Source of the DNA: Triops longicaudatus
Taxonomy: Eukaryota > Arthropoda > Branchiopoda > Notostraca > Triopsidae
Reading direction: 5' to 3'
Length of the DNA stretch: 64,000 nucleotides
Assembly (NCBI GenBank): GCA_022885665.1
Contig: JAGQDJ010000052.1
Span: 1-64,000, forward strand
The notes beneath the pieces are model-generated. The model searched no databases. It was not told the DNA's origin and saw only the letters and a program-made list of their open reading frames with translations. Shown here one piece after another: positions 12,014 to 25,296 of this stretch (positions within the stretch are counted from its first letter, which is position 1; each line of letters starts with the position of its first letter). Made by a program: the position numbers and the translations under genes.

Positions 12014-15000
12014 CTTAGACCTTTGAATACATTTGTGATAAAATGTGTCCCGCTTTCCTTGGCTTGACAACAGCAACTTACAGAATATACTGTAGAATCG
12101 TTCACAGCGCCGAGTCCGGCACGTTTCCCTCATACAATTCTCTTGTTGCACATAAGCACTTGCGTTGGGTTTATCAGTCACCGGACAGCAAAAATGAAAC
12201 TGCGTTGTACTTTGCTATATGATGAGTGTGTACACAATAACCCCGCTACCTTTCGGCCCCTAACGTTTGTTGATGGTCCGTAAGAAAAGTTCATAAAGGT
12301 TTTATTACTATAACAAGCTTATGAACCTCTAACTACTGCAAGTAGTTCATGTGCTTGGCAAAGTAATATTTGCTTTCGTTTTTTGGTTCCTTCGGTTAAG
12401 TGTTCGATAAGGTTTAGCCATGGTAGCGTGGTATGTTCGAAACAGGCCATCTTTTTTGCCCGTGTGAAATGCAACTATTAGAGAGCTGTATGGAAAAACA
12501 CCTTGGCAGTGTTGGGATTTTCAATACGGTAAACGCCTTTAAGGCTCTTTTAAAAGCATCGTCTTGGAATAAGAATACGTGTACTTACACTTACGTCTTA
12601 AAACGGCACATTTTATTTCTGTGTGAGAAGCAACGCCGTTCATTTATGTGTGTGCAATTTACTTGCAAACTCTTGGTGCACATTGCAAAGCACGTTCAGC
12701 GTTTTTAGTGTGTGGCTTTATAAGGGTTCAAGCTAGAAGTGATGGAAAGTCTGGGTGCAGCGGACCTTTTGCCTTCTTTTTTTCCCCGCTTTCTTTTGCT
12801 AGGGCATCGTTACACGTGGAGCCCTTATTTGCATGAGCAAAGTCCCTGGCCATGTCTTTTTAAGATTCTTGTACAAGTCTTTTTTTCATTTTTCGTCTTC
12901 TCCGCTGCGTTAAAGCTGCTTAGCGGTGCAAGGCATGAAGCGAAGCTTTGGGGAAGCTTGAGAATTAGAGGGCCAAAATATCTCCCATGACAACAGTGTT
13001 TCATCTTACAGCCCCCTTCAATGCCAGGCTCTTGATCATCGACGTCTTTATGTGCACATTTGATTAACTCTACTACCGTAACTCGTTAAAAACTTTTATT
13101 CCCAAGTAGCACACGAGGCGGCGCTCCACAATGCAGTATGGCGTAAATGGCCACAGCTCACGCACCATATTAATATGAGATTGCATAAAGATAGTGAAGA
13201 ACTTGATAGGGGAGAAGGAACTAGAATATTACATAGACAAATGATCTTCAACCCCTTGTGAGCATAGGATGATACCAAGAAGTTCAACAACAAAAAAAGA
13301 ACAGGGCATGGATAGCTTATTCCGATAACCCATTATTTCCCTGTAGGTCAGTTTTACATTACTACAGCTCAGATGACAACTCGACTCGTTATTAATATTT
13401 TTTAATTAGCATTTCATTTTCAGCTTCTTAATTCTTTCCCTGTTTCATGCAAGAAACTATTTCATTTTAGACAGAAAATGGAGCGCAAATTGCAGAACGC
13501 AACAAAGTTAAAAAATGCAAGTTTGTTAAACTAACGTCCACGTCTACGGAACAAAAAGAAGTGAAAAGTTTAGTTGTCGTAGCAGGTTAGGTCTTTTTTC
13601 GACCCAGGCAAGAAAGTTGCGATCATTACGCTCGAAGTTCGAAAGTACTGTGAACTTTTAATTGTGCGCAGTGCTGTGTACTGTTTTCGACAGTCCAATA
13701 GTTGCGTTTGCGGGTGTCCGCGACTTTTGAAAGTGCGGTAGCTCAAAGAATGGTAGGAACAAAAAACTTCGAAAACCAGGGTTTTCCCAGGGCTATTCCT
13801 TCTCAGAATTATAGAGAATTTCTCAGAATTCGTGCAAGAAACGCAAGGCGTTTGCGAGGTCTCCGGCAAGGTGCCAGACTCCAACAAACTTGTAGTACAA
13901 AAACGTGTCCTAACGACCTTCCTTATAGAACCTGTTTTTGTGGTCTTGTTTTTGTGCAGCCTCCACTCGTAACAAAAGACACTTGAAGAACGTACAGATA
14001 ACAGTCAAGTCATATACTAAGAAATATGCTGTTGACGTTGTATTATAAAAAAGCTCATGCTTCTGATATCATCTTAAAGTTGAGTGACTGTTAAGGTGGA
14101 CCGGACTTGGTAGCTAAATATAGTAGTTTACTGAGGTGAAAAACTGATATTCTCTGAAGATTAGAACCGCAACGTATTTAATTTTGGATACTCGTCAGTC
14201 CGCTTTTTTTCTCCAAGTCTTGCAATAGTAAATTACCAGTCAAAGCGAATTCCGTGTGTGGTTCGCTTCCAAGTTTTTAGACAAAGAAGACCATTACATC
14301 TAAATCCGTTCCAATGTAGCTCATTAAAGTCTTCAAATACTAGTTTTTGGTAAGGTTTCTCACCCTGCCGGTCGAGTATCGCCTAAATAAACAAAAATAC
14401 TGGCGGTCTTCATCTTCTGCGGCTAATCCTTTCCCAAGCGCCCGGTAAGCTGAAAAACCGCACAAGTCGTGCACTGGATGTATCCGGTCTAGTTTTTATC
14501 TCTGTCTTCTCAAAACTGAATTAATGTTTATCAAAATGTTGACAGATGACGACTGGATCAAACGTTCTTTTTTATTCAAATTCTTTTTTATTTAAAACGT
14601 GGACTTCAGGCACAAATAAACACCGGGGCGTTTAACATATCTCCTTGGTGAACGCCACTTGTACCACGCATTCGCCTATCTTTGGACCGTGCACGTATTC
14701 TACTACACGCATTGTATTTCAGGTCTCTTAGTACTCCTACTGATGCCATATAGCTAACAGCTGTGGACTGTGTTCTCATTCTTGGCATCAGTCATGGCGT
14801 ACTTTATCCATTTCAGGGTTGCTGGCCGATTGCGATACTTTTTAGATTCATTCTCAGCTTTTATTAAAGTCTCCTGTGGCCGTAAAAACCTTAAACGCAC
14901 GGGGCGCGTTTTGCCAAAATACTCGGTACAGCGGTAAGAATAGCAACAAACACAAGATGCCATCTGCGATCTCCGCGGACTCAGAACAGGAATATCACCA

Positions 15001-18000
15001 AGTTGCGATTTGTTCCACGCGCGCGGGCCAGGGTGTCACTTTTCCCTGTACACCCTTGGAGAGCACTTCCGACCTTCCTGATTAGGTGGCCTTTTTCAGG
15101 CTCTCTAGTGTATAGAGACGCCCATTTCAAGGAAGGAAACGTTGAGAAGGAAACGTGCCCTTTTACCTTTTAGCAGTCCATAACCTTGCAGAATGCGTCG
15201 CAATGAGTCGTTCGTGCAACGTATACAGAAAAGTATGTAGGTAAAAGGCTTTTGAATGCAACAGTTCCCGGACGCCCATCATGATGTTTCTTCGTACTTT
15301 CAACGTTACTGTTGCGTCTATTAGTAAAAATACGTAGAAGCTGGCCTTTTATGATTAAAGATCAAGGAATCTGATGTCTAGCTGAATTTTGGGGGGTCTT
15401 TGTATCCTTTTGAGCCAAGTTTTGCTTAAGATGACCGGCTGATGATCGGATTCTCGGAGAAATGTGGCAAAAGTTAATAAACTCTCGGGGCTTATTACTT
15501 TTTGAGTTTAGGCTGAAACTTGGCTTGCTACGTCTCGTTGCTACCCTGGTTGCTACCCAACCGCCTTGCCTTGTATTGAGCGGTAGCGCTGGATAGTGGG
15601 TAGCAATAAGAATGTAAGCAGGTTTTTGCCCACTTTCCAAGGCTCTTCTTGTTACTGGGCGGCATGCTACACGTGTACTATTCTCTCTGTAGCAATGAAA
15701 GGGAAATATGAACGGCACCTGCGCTTCCATGAGTTTATGATAGCACACAGAACCCGAAAGAAGACCCTCGCGCTGCTAAGGTGAAAAACAAAGGGACATA
15801 TACGAGGGAGGGGGATATGGAGTTACCGCATCTTACTGGAAAATAGGCTGTTTAAAATTTATGTGTGCTTCTGTTTCTGGGTAATAGGAGAGTTGGCCTC
15901 GTTGCCACAATGACACCGTACTACGCGTTCATAGGGTACTTGGGAATACGACTCACGTTGTCTCTTTGAGCCCACTGTCAAGCTTTTAAGATGCAGCACT
16001 ATGGCATAGCAAACACAACGTGGAATAAAGGTTGCTGGGGCCAAAGATAGGCGGCCAGCGGGATAAGAACTCTGCTCAGCCAAAACATGTTACGTAATCT
16101 CTGAGGCCTACGCTATCGTACCTAAGTGGCATAGATGGGAGTGGAATGGCAGGCGATGGTTCGAGATAATAAGGAACTCAGAACTTGCCTCGTTGTTATC
16201 TGCTGCGACAAATAGCATCTTGTTCGAAAGTGAAGAGAAGGAAAAACAATATTAGCTAAGGAAATGTCCAAATTTGGCCAGACCTAACGCGTTTCGAAGG
16301 TTTTTCGTGCTTCGTTTTCTGCGGCGTGCATAATTTCCCCCTGAGGGAGTACGCCAAAGTAGAAGTGCAGGATTGCGGTAAATGCAGAAGGTTACGAGAC
16401 GGAGAGAATGGCTGGGAACGCCAACAGAACGTTAGCCTATACTTGTCAAATGCGGTATAGAAGCTGAACGAGAAAATAATCGGTCCAAGTGTAATTGAGA
16501 TGTGTCCTCGTGAGAATGCCGGGCTCCTTTAACTTTGTTTACCTCCTAAAACCCCTAAAACAGGCATAATATCTCCTAGTGATTCAGAATTTGGAATATA
16601 TCCATAAAACGTGCCGAACAAAAGGTATTTTACTTTTCTAGAGAGGGGATAAGAGGAAAGTTGATAAGGAAAAGCCATGCTTGGTTGTGCGGAGAACAAA
16701 ACAAAGGGCAGTTCAGGCACTATAAAATAACTTTTATTACTGTTAAATAAGAAAATATGACAAGCCTATGTACTTTCTCTTCGTTTGTCATGGATTAAGA
16801 AGTCTGTTACCGTCAATCAGTGTTCTTCTGAACAAAAAACCGCCTTTTTTAGTTTTTCTTGTATTTTTCTGCTATTTTATTTTATTTATTTATTTTTTGT
16901 TTAGTAAAAGTAAAAAAAATGTCTTCCGTAGATTGTCTAAAGAAGGAGACAAGGCTTTCATATTCACTGTAAAATTCCGGGAGTAAGAAATGTGCCAAAA
17001 ATTCTCTTGTCGCCAGGAAATGGGTCAAAACAAAAATTTGCGTTTGGCTACGAAAAGCCTATTCATTGATGCATCTGCTGACACGTACATTTTTTGCGTT
17101 GCGTATTTGAGCAACAGACAACCTATCGTTCCCAATGAAACGTTCAAAGTTACTCCATGTGTTCAGAATAACCCCGTTCGACGGTACAAATTGGAATGTT
17201 TAGGAAGATCTTACTCCTAGTACAGAATCATAGCACCATACAGTTGCGTTCCTTTATAGCAAAAACTAAATGAAAAACCTGTTTATAGGGAGGTGTAACG
17301 AGCTAATGTTGTAGTAAGCGGCACTAATTGAGCACCCTTACAAACAAAAAGTCTCTTCATCACCCATGTGAGCAAAAAGAGAAGGTCAAAAAGCCACGTG
17401 ATGTTTACGTGGTTTTGGAGCTATCTTTTTACCACTGTACTGTGTACCCACGTTTCTAGTCGTTTCGTGTTGTCTTCGCTCTGCGGAGAGAAAATGCTAC
17501 AGTAGGCTACGCATAATAATGCTTGACAGAAAAACAAGTCTATCTTTATAGGCCTAGGCTATTTGGGTGCGTTCGCCCTGTGTTGGTGCCCTTCTTTACC
17601 CCTCACTTCTCCCTTGGCACTCCATGAAGATGAAGTTGCAGAAAAGGAGGGCGGGTCAACACAAAACTGAAAAAGGCCTTGAATTTTCCTTTCCTTCTCT
17701 GTTTCTCCCCTTATCTGCCTTTCTCTTCTGAACTGGCTTCTTTTTTCAACACTTGTTTACTCCCACAGATTATAGGCCTACGATGAGCCTGTAGAGAAGC
17801 GGGCCTAGGACGCAACCTTGCGCAACATGTGCGGAACGGACGTAAACAAGGAAGAATCCTGCCAGGGCACAGTGGAGAGCCCTACGGAGCCCCTATACAA
17901 GTACCACGAGGCAGGCCTAAAATGTTATTGCGGGAGAACCGGTCCCAAAATGGGAAGGTCATCCCGCTGGCGGCAAAAATGGGAGAAAATGCTGTGCCAG

Positions 18001-20125
18001 GTACCGGGGAAACCGTGCAAACCGAATTGAAGAGGTTTTAATCAAAACTGTAAACTTTCCAAGTGTGTACCTGAAATTCCCAGTATTACCTACCCTTGTA
18101 TTCCTTATGAATATCAGTTATAAATAACATTAATCTCTCAAATCTTCCTAAATTTTCGGCATTCATCTAAGATATGGTCGTACACAAATTGTATATTATT
18201 AAAGGAAAGTGAAAGTTAATTCAAATCCAATTTCAAAATTGATTTTTGAAATGTAGTACGGATTTGAGGAATTTCGAGAATCTGAGGTGAACTTGATTTT
18301 AATCGTTTGAAAGTAATTTTTTTTCCAGATTTTGGAAGTCAGTTTAAACTATTTGGGGCCTTTTCTAAATAAAACAAAATTCAAGTCAAATTTAAATAGT
18401 GTTTATTTCTCGCTGTCAATCACAAGTATCTAAATTAGGTTTTCGCTGCATTTGTGTATCTTGTAATTGACAGTTCACAAGAAGCTTGATTTTTTAAGGA
18501 CTTTGGTTACAAGAGAAGAAAGACAGTACAACGTTAAGAGACGAAGATAAAGCTACAACCCAAAATACGCTCACGGTAAAATTCTGATCGTCAACGCAAG
18601 TTTTTCATGTGAATTTCCATAAGTGAAGGGCAGTAAATAGCGTTAAACAATTTTAATTCCAAGAAAAATTGCATAATATATTAACAGTTTTTGCTGTATC
18701 TCTTTGATAAAAGAATATTCTGTACACAAGTAGAGTAAACATGTAAGACAAGGTTTGATTTGGCGATGTAAATACAAGTCAGTCAAAGAGAACCTTACTT
18801 CGATAGTTTTCTGAGCCTTAAAAAGCCCACAATCTACCACATGTACTTCGTGATTTCCATGGGAAGTTGTGGAGAGTCAGTCCGGAAGCTTCGGTGGTTT
18901 GTTTATTGGAATCAAGTGGGTCTGATAACATAAATTAGTCGGAAATTACGACGTCAAACACGTGTGTGGGGGCACTTGGCGTCTTGCCCCATGAAAAGCC
19001 CTATCGGCGACATCCCTAGCGCAAAGAAGTGGCTAATCTCCCCTGTTATCACCTAGATCGCGCCGTTGTTGGCTGGCATAGCTGCAGAAAATCTTATCAT
19101 TGCCTGCGGAAATGAAACTTAGCCTAACGTGATAGTCATACCGCTTATCTCTCGCGCAAGCATAACGCTTTGCACTCAAAATCAAGTAAATATCCCTCCG
19201 TTTACGTCGAGCATTCAAAGTCCAGAGTTCGCGTTTGTGAGTTTTCCTGTTGGGCTCGCTTGAAGCCCGCGCTTCACTAATCGCGTATCCACAATGTAGG
19301 GCAACTTGGTCGAAAAATCGAAAGTGTTTGAGGAGGTATTGTTGATGTTCACGGGCGTCTTAAAGTACCAACCACTTTCCCCGTCGGATGGATCATGAAC
19401 ACAAGCCAAGGGAGGGTGATCACTTTGTTTCACTTTCAGTTCTCGCCTTCGTGGTGCAAGCTATCCAAGCTTGTCGCTTGATTATGGCATACCAAAGTTA
19501 GTGGGACGCGGAATTAGCCCGCGTCAGCCTTCACCCCTTTGCTTTGCAAGGCGCGTATAGAGTGAGAGAGGCTTTCCCAGTTCCCAGAATAATACAAGCT
19601 CTCTCATTCTAAAACCGAGACGTTTCCACCTAAAAAAAACTGAGCCATAACGATGCCATTCTGAATCCCTTTTACAATTACACTTTCGCTTTCAATAGAC
19701 CACGAACTGCAACGGGAACTGACACACAACAAAATATCTTGGCTCCTGCTGCCCTACTTTCTAGCCAGGCTTCCTGGCAAAAATCGAAATCTCAGGCCAC
19801 AAACCTATACACCCACAATCAAACCGCACTTTTTCGAGAAAAAAAGAGGCTTAAGATAAAGAACACGGGGTCATATCAATACACAAGTCATTAATGTCAA
19901 ATTCAATTGCAAACAAGGCCGTTAACTAATTGTTAACAGTAGTCAATACCAGTTAAATTAAATGAACAATGTCGACCTAATTAAAGTAGCCTTTCTGTTT
20001 TCTTGAAGTGACAAACTGCACATCTTTTCCAAAACATTTTTGTGGATATTGTTATTTTGTCATTTTAGGTATTAATTCTTTGAAAGTTACTAATTTACAT
20101 TATTTATTTAAAACTTAAATCTAAT
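12014..20125. other. No recognisable gene; possible location of missing SPIDR exons
   Basis: Both strands contain only short open frames without family motifs, splice support or coding-like composition. A frame at 12550-12705 (CTYTYVLKRH...CVQFTCKLL) faintly recalls the C-terminal Cys-rich part of SPIDR but is followed by two in-frame stops, so I do not call it. The remainder is mixed AT-rich sequence without strong repeats. Confidence 0.5.
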
Positions 20126-20126
20126 T

Positions 20127-20154
20127 CATGTTCGATAAATTGTAATCGAACATG
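20127..20154. repeat. Perfect 10-bp inverted repeat with 8-nt loop
   Basis: CATGTTCGAT and ATCGAACATG flank AAATTGTA in an AT-rich stretch. It could form a small hairpin. No function is evident. Confidence 0.6.
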
Positions 20155-20321
20155 TTCATTACTTGAAAAATTCGAATTGAATTTACTTTAAATCAGACTG
20201 AATTTTGTAGGAATGGACCTACAGAAATATAATGGCATTTTATATAAAAATTGATTGCATTACGAAAAATTTGCTACATAAAACGCTGTTTCTTTACATT
20301 TACAAACGGGACCTAAACATC

Positions 20322-20385
20322 CTTTCACTGTAGCCGGGCAGTTCCTTATAAAGGAAATTCCTTATAGCAAGATTCTACTGTATTG
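20322..20385. mobile_element. Degraded end of the pogo/Tigger-like MITE family
   Basis: CCTTATAGCAAGATTCTACT followed by GTA is the decayed right end, preceded by CACTGTAGCCGGGCAGTTCC as in the interior of other copies. Confidence 0.4.
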
Positions 20386-23300
20386 AATGTATTGTGGTTT
20401 TTAAACTAGTAAAAGGGGTGAAAACCGCAGTTCAGTTTGGCAAGATATGAAGTTTCAAACTCGGAACAGGGGTCAGGATGTTTGGCGCCGTTTTGTTACG
20501 TATTTTCACGTCCGATGGTGAGTTGGTTGCACACATTATTGCATGTCGAAAGGCGCCTCGTTTCAGAGTCTTGCAAAAGAAGCTCGTCAACCCTATAAAT
20601 AAAGAGAAGAAACGAACAGCGTTTTGGGTCTTCGAGATCGGAAGGGATGCATTATGGCGCCCGTAACCCATTGCTTCCCAAAAATAACGATGACTTCGCT
20701 ACTTTCTTGCGAACGCTTTTTGTCTACCGTTGAAACCTCGCAAGGTATCACACCCGCAAAAATGAATAACAAAGAACATCGGGCTAAAACCTTAGAACCC
20801 AAGGGTGTCTAGACACACTCTCCTTGTTACGTGTTTCTGACGCATACAACCACGAGGTTGCAAAGTTCGGCTATAGATGAAGATAAGCCGATCAGACACT
20901 TTTTCTTATTCACTATCCCAGGGTGCAAACCAGCGTGTGTACAGGTCAGCCTCGTTGCCAGGCCTAATAAGAATGACCTTGCTTTCAAGCCGGATCTTTC
21001 TCACCTCTGCTTTCCCCGAATTTCCGATCGGACAACGTTTTTTCCCAGTATTATGCCAAAAACTTCCTCTTTCCCTCGAAACCAAAAAGATATGCATAAA
21101 AGGTTCTATTAAGTGAAAGGATACTGCTTTATTCTGTTCATTTAGCACATATCCTACAAATTATGCAAAAACTACACGAAGCCAAGTAATGCCGTAAACA
21201 CACAAGTCGCAAAATACGTAACATTGAACATTTAATCCTATTAGCATCATAACAACAAAAAAGGTGACCGATTAACAGGTCAGACCATTGTAGATAAGTT
21301 TTTATTTGGACCACACCGCCTCGTTAAGTTCGAGAAAGATAGATTGTAGCGTAATACACTCTTTTTTTGTAATTAACGAGCATCTTTTGCGCGTTAGGCG
21401 AAAGCCAGTATAGGTTTTACGCTTCGTTAGCCCGTTTTTTGCGTGGCTACCCTACAGAAAGAAAGAAAATTCTCTCCAAGTCATTATGTGCCATAAAAAC
21501 AACAGTCGTCTTTTAAACAACGAAGTAATGGCAAAAGAAGTGAAAAGTTGGGCGGCTCGTCACGAAAAAAAAAAAAAAAAAATTAAACAAAGACTTCTCA
21601 GAAACGGTCATTATGTTTTTGCAGATAACCCATGGATATTAGTCCCAGCATTTTTTCATCTCTTTTCCTGAAAGCTTCTCGGCAATATGAAAAACGTCCT
21701 TGAATCGGATTTAAAGAATGGAAGTATTTCAACGATAGAACAATTATTCCTCCTTAATATTAACTTTGTGATCAGAAAGGGTAATTATTTGATTTTTATT
21801 CCATTGCCCAGAAAGCTCCAAAACTGAGCAAGCTTATATGCGAACCGAGAGGAAAGACATGAGTCAGCCTGTTGCACGATACGTTTCCCCAAAAACCACC
21901 CAGAAAATAATAAATCGGATAGCGTGGGTGGAACGGTATAGCGGGTTCTCCGATGGACCTTGCTGACTCAGGACAAGGACGCGCGGCCTGAGCTCATAAA
22001 GGAAGGAGGCAACTGCAGAATACAAGTGGCTGCAACATCCAATTTCCAGCTTGCGTGCAAAATAACTCGTCAGACTCAAATCACGCTGGCAATGTCCTTG
22101 TCCCGTTCCCAGAAAGTTAAATTATAATTCTATGCAAGTCTGAAGGGGAAGTTGAACCCCGGGAGGTATGCTGCACTAGTTTGCGTTTTCTAATTCTTTA
22201 ACGGAGGTAAAGGCAACGCAAGGTCCACTCGTTTTACGAGTTCGGATGAAAGATGCGTCATTCCGAGTTCGGAATTTCCCCGTGCGTAACTACATCCAAG
22301 AAGACAAGATAGAAAGCCGAGTTTAAACTTCCCCAGCTTCTCGGGAGTTGTCCTAAAAAAATGAAATTTGTTTGAAATGAAATTTGTCCTAAAAAACTGA
22401 AAGGAAAGGAGGGAGAGAACTGGCTTGGTCATTCTTCGTGTGCTAGCACGCGTTTTTACGTGCATTATGAGAAGTCTTTTGCTTAGAAATTTAAGACCTA
22501 GTATATGACCCAAGTGTCGTCCGACGAGAAAGGAGTATGTATACGTGAGAAGCTTCCAATGCAAACTAAGCTGGTGAAGGCATTAATGTTGCATTTCATG
22601 CGCTACACGCGCTACCCAATTCGCCACGTGCCGATCAATAGTATCCTTCTACGACCTTTTGCTCGCTCCTTTCAAACAAAAAGGAAAAAAATCCACCACC
22701 AAGCCCTTAAAAAAAAGATACACTGGCATTCAGCTCCACGTGGAGTAAGTTAGCAACAGGCTCAATGTCAGCAACAGCGAAAGAAATTTGAAGTGCGCCA
22801 GGATACGTTTGTACCCTATCACCTCCCAAAGCAATAACAACGGCTCGGAACATACAGTTCATTTTCCCTTATAAAGGTGCTTTATTAGACACAACCTTGT
22901 ATGAACCTTTCGTGCAACCTTATTTAAACTATTAATTCTCTCAATGGAATTAATACTTACTTAGAGTTGAGTTTCTCTGAATAAAGAACGCATCCCTCTC
23001 GTAGGCGATGCATGCGGGGGTAGTCGCGTGAAATCCTTTAGTTTATGGACATATATGGTTAATTCCGTAAAACATGGATACGCAAGACCGGCGCCTGGTC
23101 GGAGCCTGAATTTCGTTGAACAGCGAAACACAAGCTCAAGATGACAACCATTCTCGGTATTCAGGACTCTCGCCCTCTCTAAACGCCTAATGTACACGAT
23201 AACCCGCGTTCCTTTTCCCTTCCGTCTGTCGTGTTTTTGGCTTGGCACTTGTGGTATGTCCGGATGTGGCGTCACCCACACCACAACGTTTCCCAGAAAT

Positions 23301-23514
23301 CATTCACTAATCATGTTGATCGTCCGAGCTTTGCTAACCCGTAATCAGTGATAAGCAAACCTGTTGACTAACAGATCATAACATGTCTATCAACAAAATT
23401 CTTTAACAATATCATTCAATTAATACCGATGATAAATATTTTTGCGAAATACCATGAAAAAGTTGACTGAGGAAAACTGTACTAGAAAAAAAATGAAACT
23501 GGAGATGTAAAACT
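20386..23514. other. No gene or strong repeat seen
   Basis: Only short unrelated open frames are present on both strands, with a poly(A) run at about 21567. I see no splice-supported coding segment. Confidence 0.5.
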
Positions 23515-23695
23515 AGAATAAAATCTTTCTATAACGTTCACTTAGGGGGACGAAGACTTTATCCTTATTATATCTGATTGTACGAAATAGCCTGCATTGG
23601 AACAAACGCTTTCCAATTCGCCGGGACACGTGAACTTATACACAGTAGCCAAATGTTTATTATAACCGGTGTGTGTTATGACGAGATTTTACTGT
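23515..23695. mobile_element. MITE-like element, pogo/Tigger-like ends (tandem pair, left copy)
   Basis: The left end is AATAAAATCTTTCTATAACG and the right end GTTATGACGAGATTTTACTG, with a body of about 180 bp containing TTATATCTGATTGTACGAA. Confidence 0.6.
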
Positions 23696-23699
23696 GTGG

Positions 23700-23875
23700 C
23701 AAGTATAAAATCTCGTTAGCATATCTCTTGGTACCCGAGGCATTTTTTTCCATAATTCGTTATATCGGTCACCTTTTTCAATGTACAGAAACAGGAGTCT
23801 TTCATAAGGTACATAATTGCCGACATTTAGTTATAAAAGGGTTCGTTATAACAAGCTTCTACGGCAAAAGCCTGA
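23700..23875. mobile_element. MITE-like element, pogo/Tigger-like ends (tandem pair, right copy)
   Basis: It starts TATAAAATCTCGTTAGCATA and ends GGGTTCGTTATAACAAGCTT. The interior TTCGTTATATCGGTCACCTT matches the family. It directly abuts the left copy. Confidence 0.65.
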
Positions 23876-25296
23876 GATAGCAGTCAACGTAGTATGTTGA
23901 TGCCTTCTAGAAAAAGCTGATTCGATGTTTGATTATTTTAGTATGTTTGTGACGCAAAGAACTCGAGCGTAAATTATGCGTTTATTTCTATTTGTTAAAA
24001 GCTGATCGTACAATTAAGACAAAAACGCAGTTATGGTCATGAAAACATGTTCCAGCAACCAATGCGGAAAACAGCTATCGCTGACCTTATAGCATAGGAA
24101 AAAAGAAAGAAAAACTTACGGCGACACAGCATACGCAGCAGTCTCGAGCCAGCAGTTTTTCAGGCGGACTTGTGTTGTCGCATTTCTGGTTCATTCCAGC
24201 GCTAGCGAGGACGGGGAAATACCTCCTGGTCTGTTTGCTTTCCTCGAGTGTTTCCAGCTTGCCACCTTTAGCGAGAAATGGGTTAGCTTAGGTTTTCCCC
24301 ACATGCAATACGCTCCCAGGCTTAAAGCCCTCGATAATTAAGCGAGGCCAGATTTCCTTTAACTGTACGCATTTGCTATGCTTGAATGCTTTATATATTT
24401 TAACAATGAAAAGAAAATTTGAATTAAAAACGTATATTAATTTGTAAATTCCAAAAAATATGTATTTCGTGTCAACATGCACTTGGGACAATACATATCA
24501 GTCGGTTCTAAATATATCAACATTTCACGTACCGGGTTGTGGGAGAACATGGGAATAAATTACCATCCGAAGATCAATAAAGGGAGGTCACATAACATCA
24601 CATTAAATAGACGACGTTTCTCCAGCTTTTCTTTGATTTTTTAACATACTTTTATCTGGTATTGAAGGCTTTCTCTCTAATGTGCAAGAGACTTGAATAC
24701 CCTGCTTTAATTAACATCTGATAGGGGATGTGGGGGTTACTAGTATGTTTTTTTTAACAATGTATAATACAGGGACTATTCTCAAGGAGGGGGGATGATT
24801 ATCCGTGCAACCCTTTTCTTTGATACCAATGGGTAACTTTTACAAAACCATGACTAAAGAAACAAAAGGACTTAAATGATTTCTAGTGGTATATAAACCC
24901 ACGTTCTTATATAGCTATTAGTTAAAACACACAACATAACGGAGCCACTAGGACGATGCACACTCGACATGGAAAGTTCTTCCCCGTTTCGGGTGAAAGC
25001 CAAGATAACCTGTGCATCGTCTTCGGCGTTCGGGAGCACACAACCATGAGAGCGAAGGATTCTGGTGAAAAGGCACACCGCGGCGACCGTCCGGATTCGA
25101 GTAGTAATAACCATGAATGAAAGAAGCACGCGAGGGAATGATGCAAGCAGACGTACGACGTCCTGGCGCTGCAACAGCGTCCTCTGCCTCGTCTTGACGT
25201 GTCCTTAGCGTCCGATGCCGCAGCGGCAACGTGTCGTGATGATTAGAGAAGTTAGGTTGATAAGAATGATAATGGTAGTGAACGCATGCGAGTCGG
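23876..25296. other. 3' flank of C/EBP; no separate gene seen
   Basis: The region downstream of the C/EBP stop codon probably contains its 3' UTR. A minus-strand ATTAAA lies at about 24706, and nothing closer to the stop resembles a poly(A) signal. Open frames on the minus strand just below 25297 are the UTR read in other frames. Confidence 0.4.
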
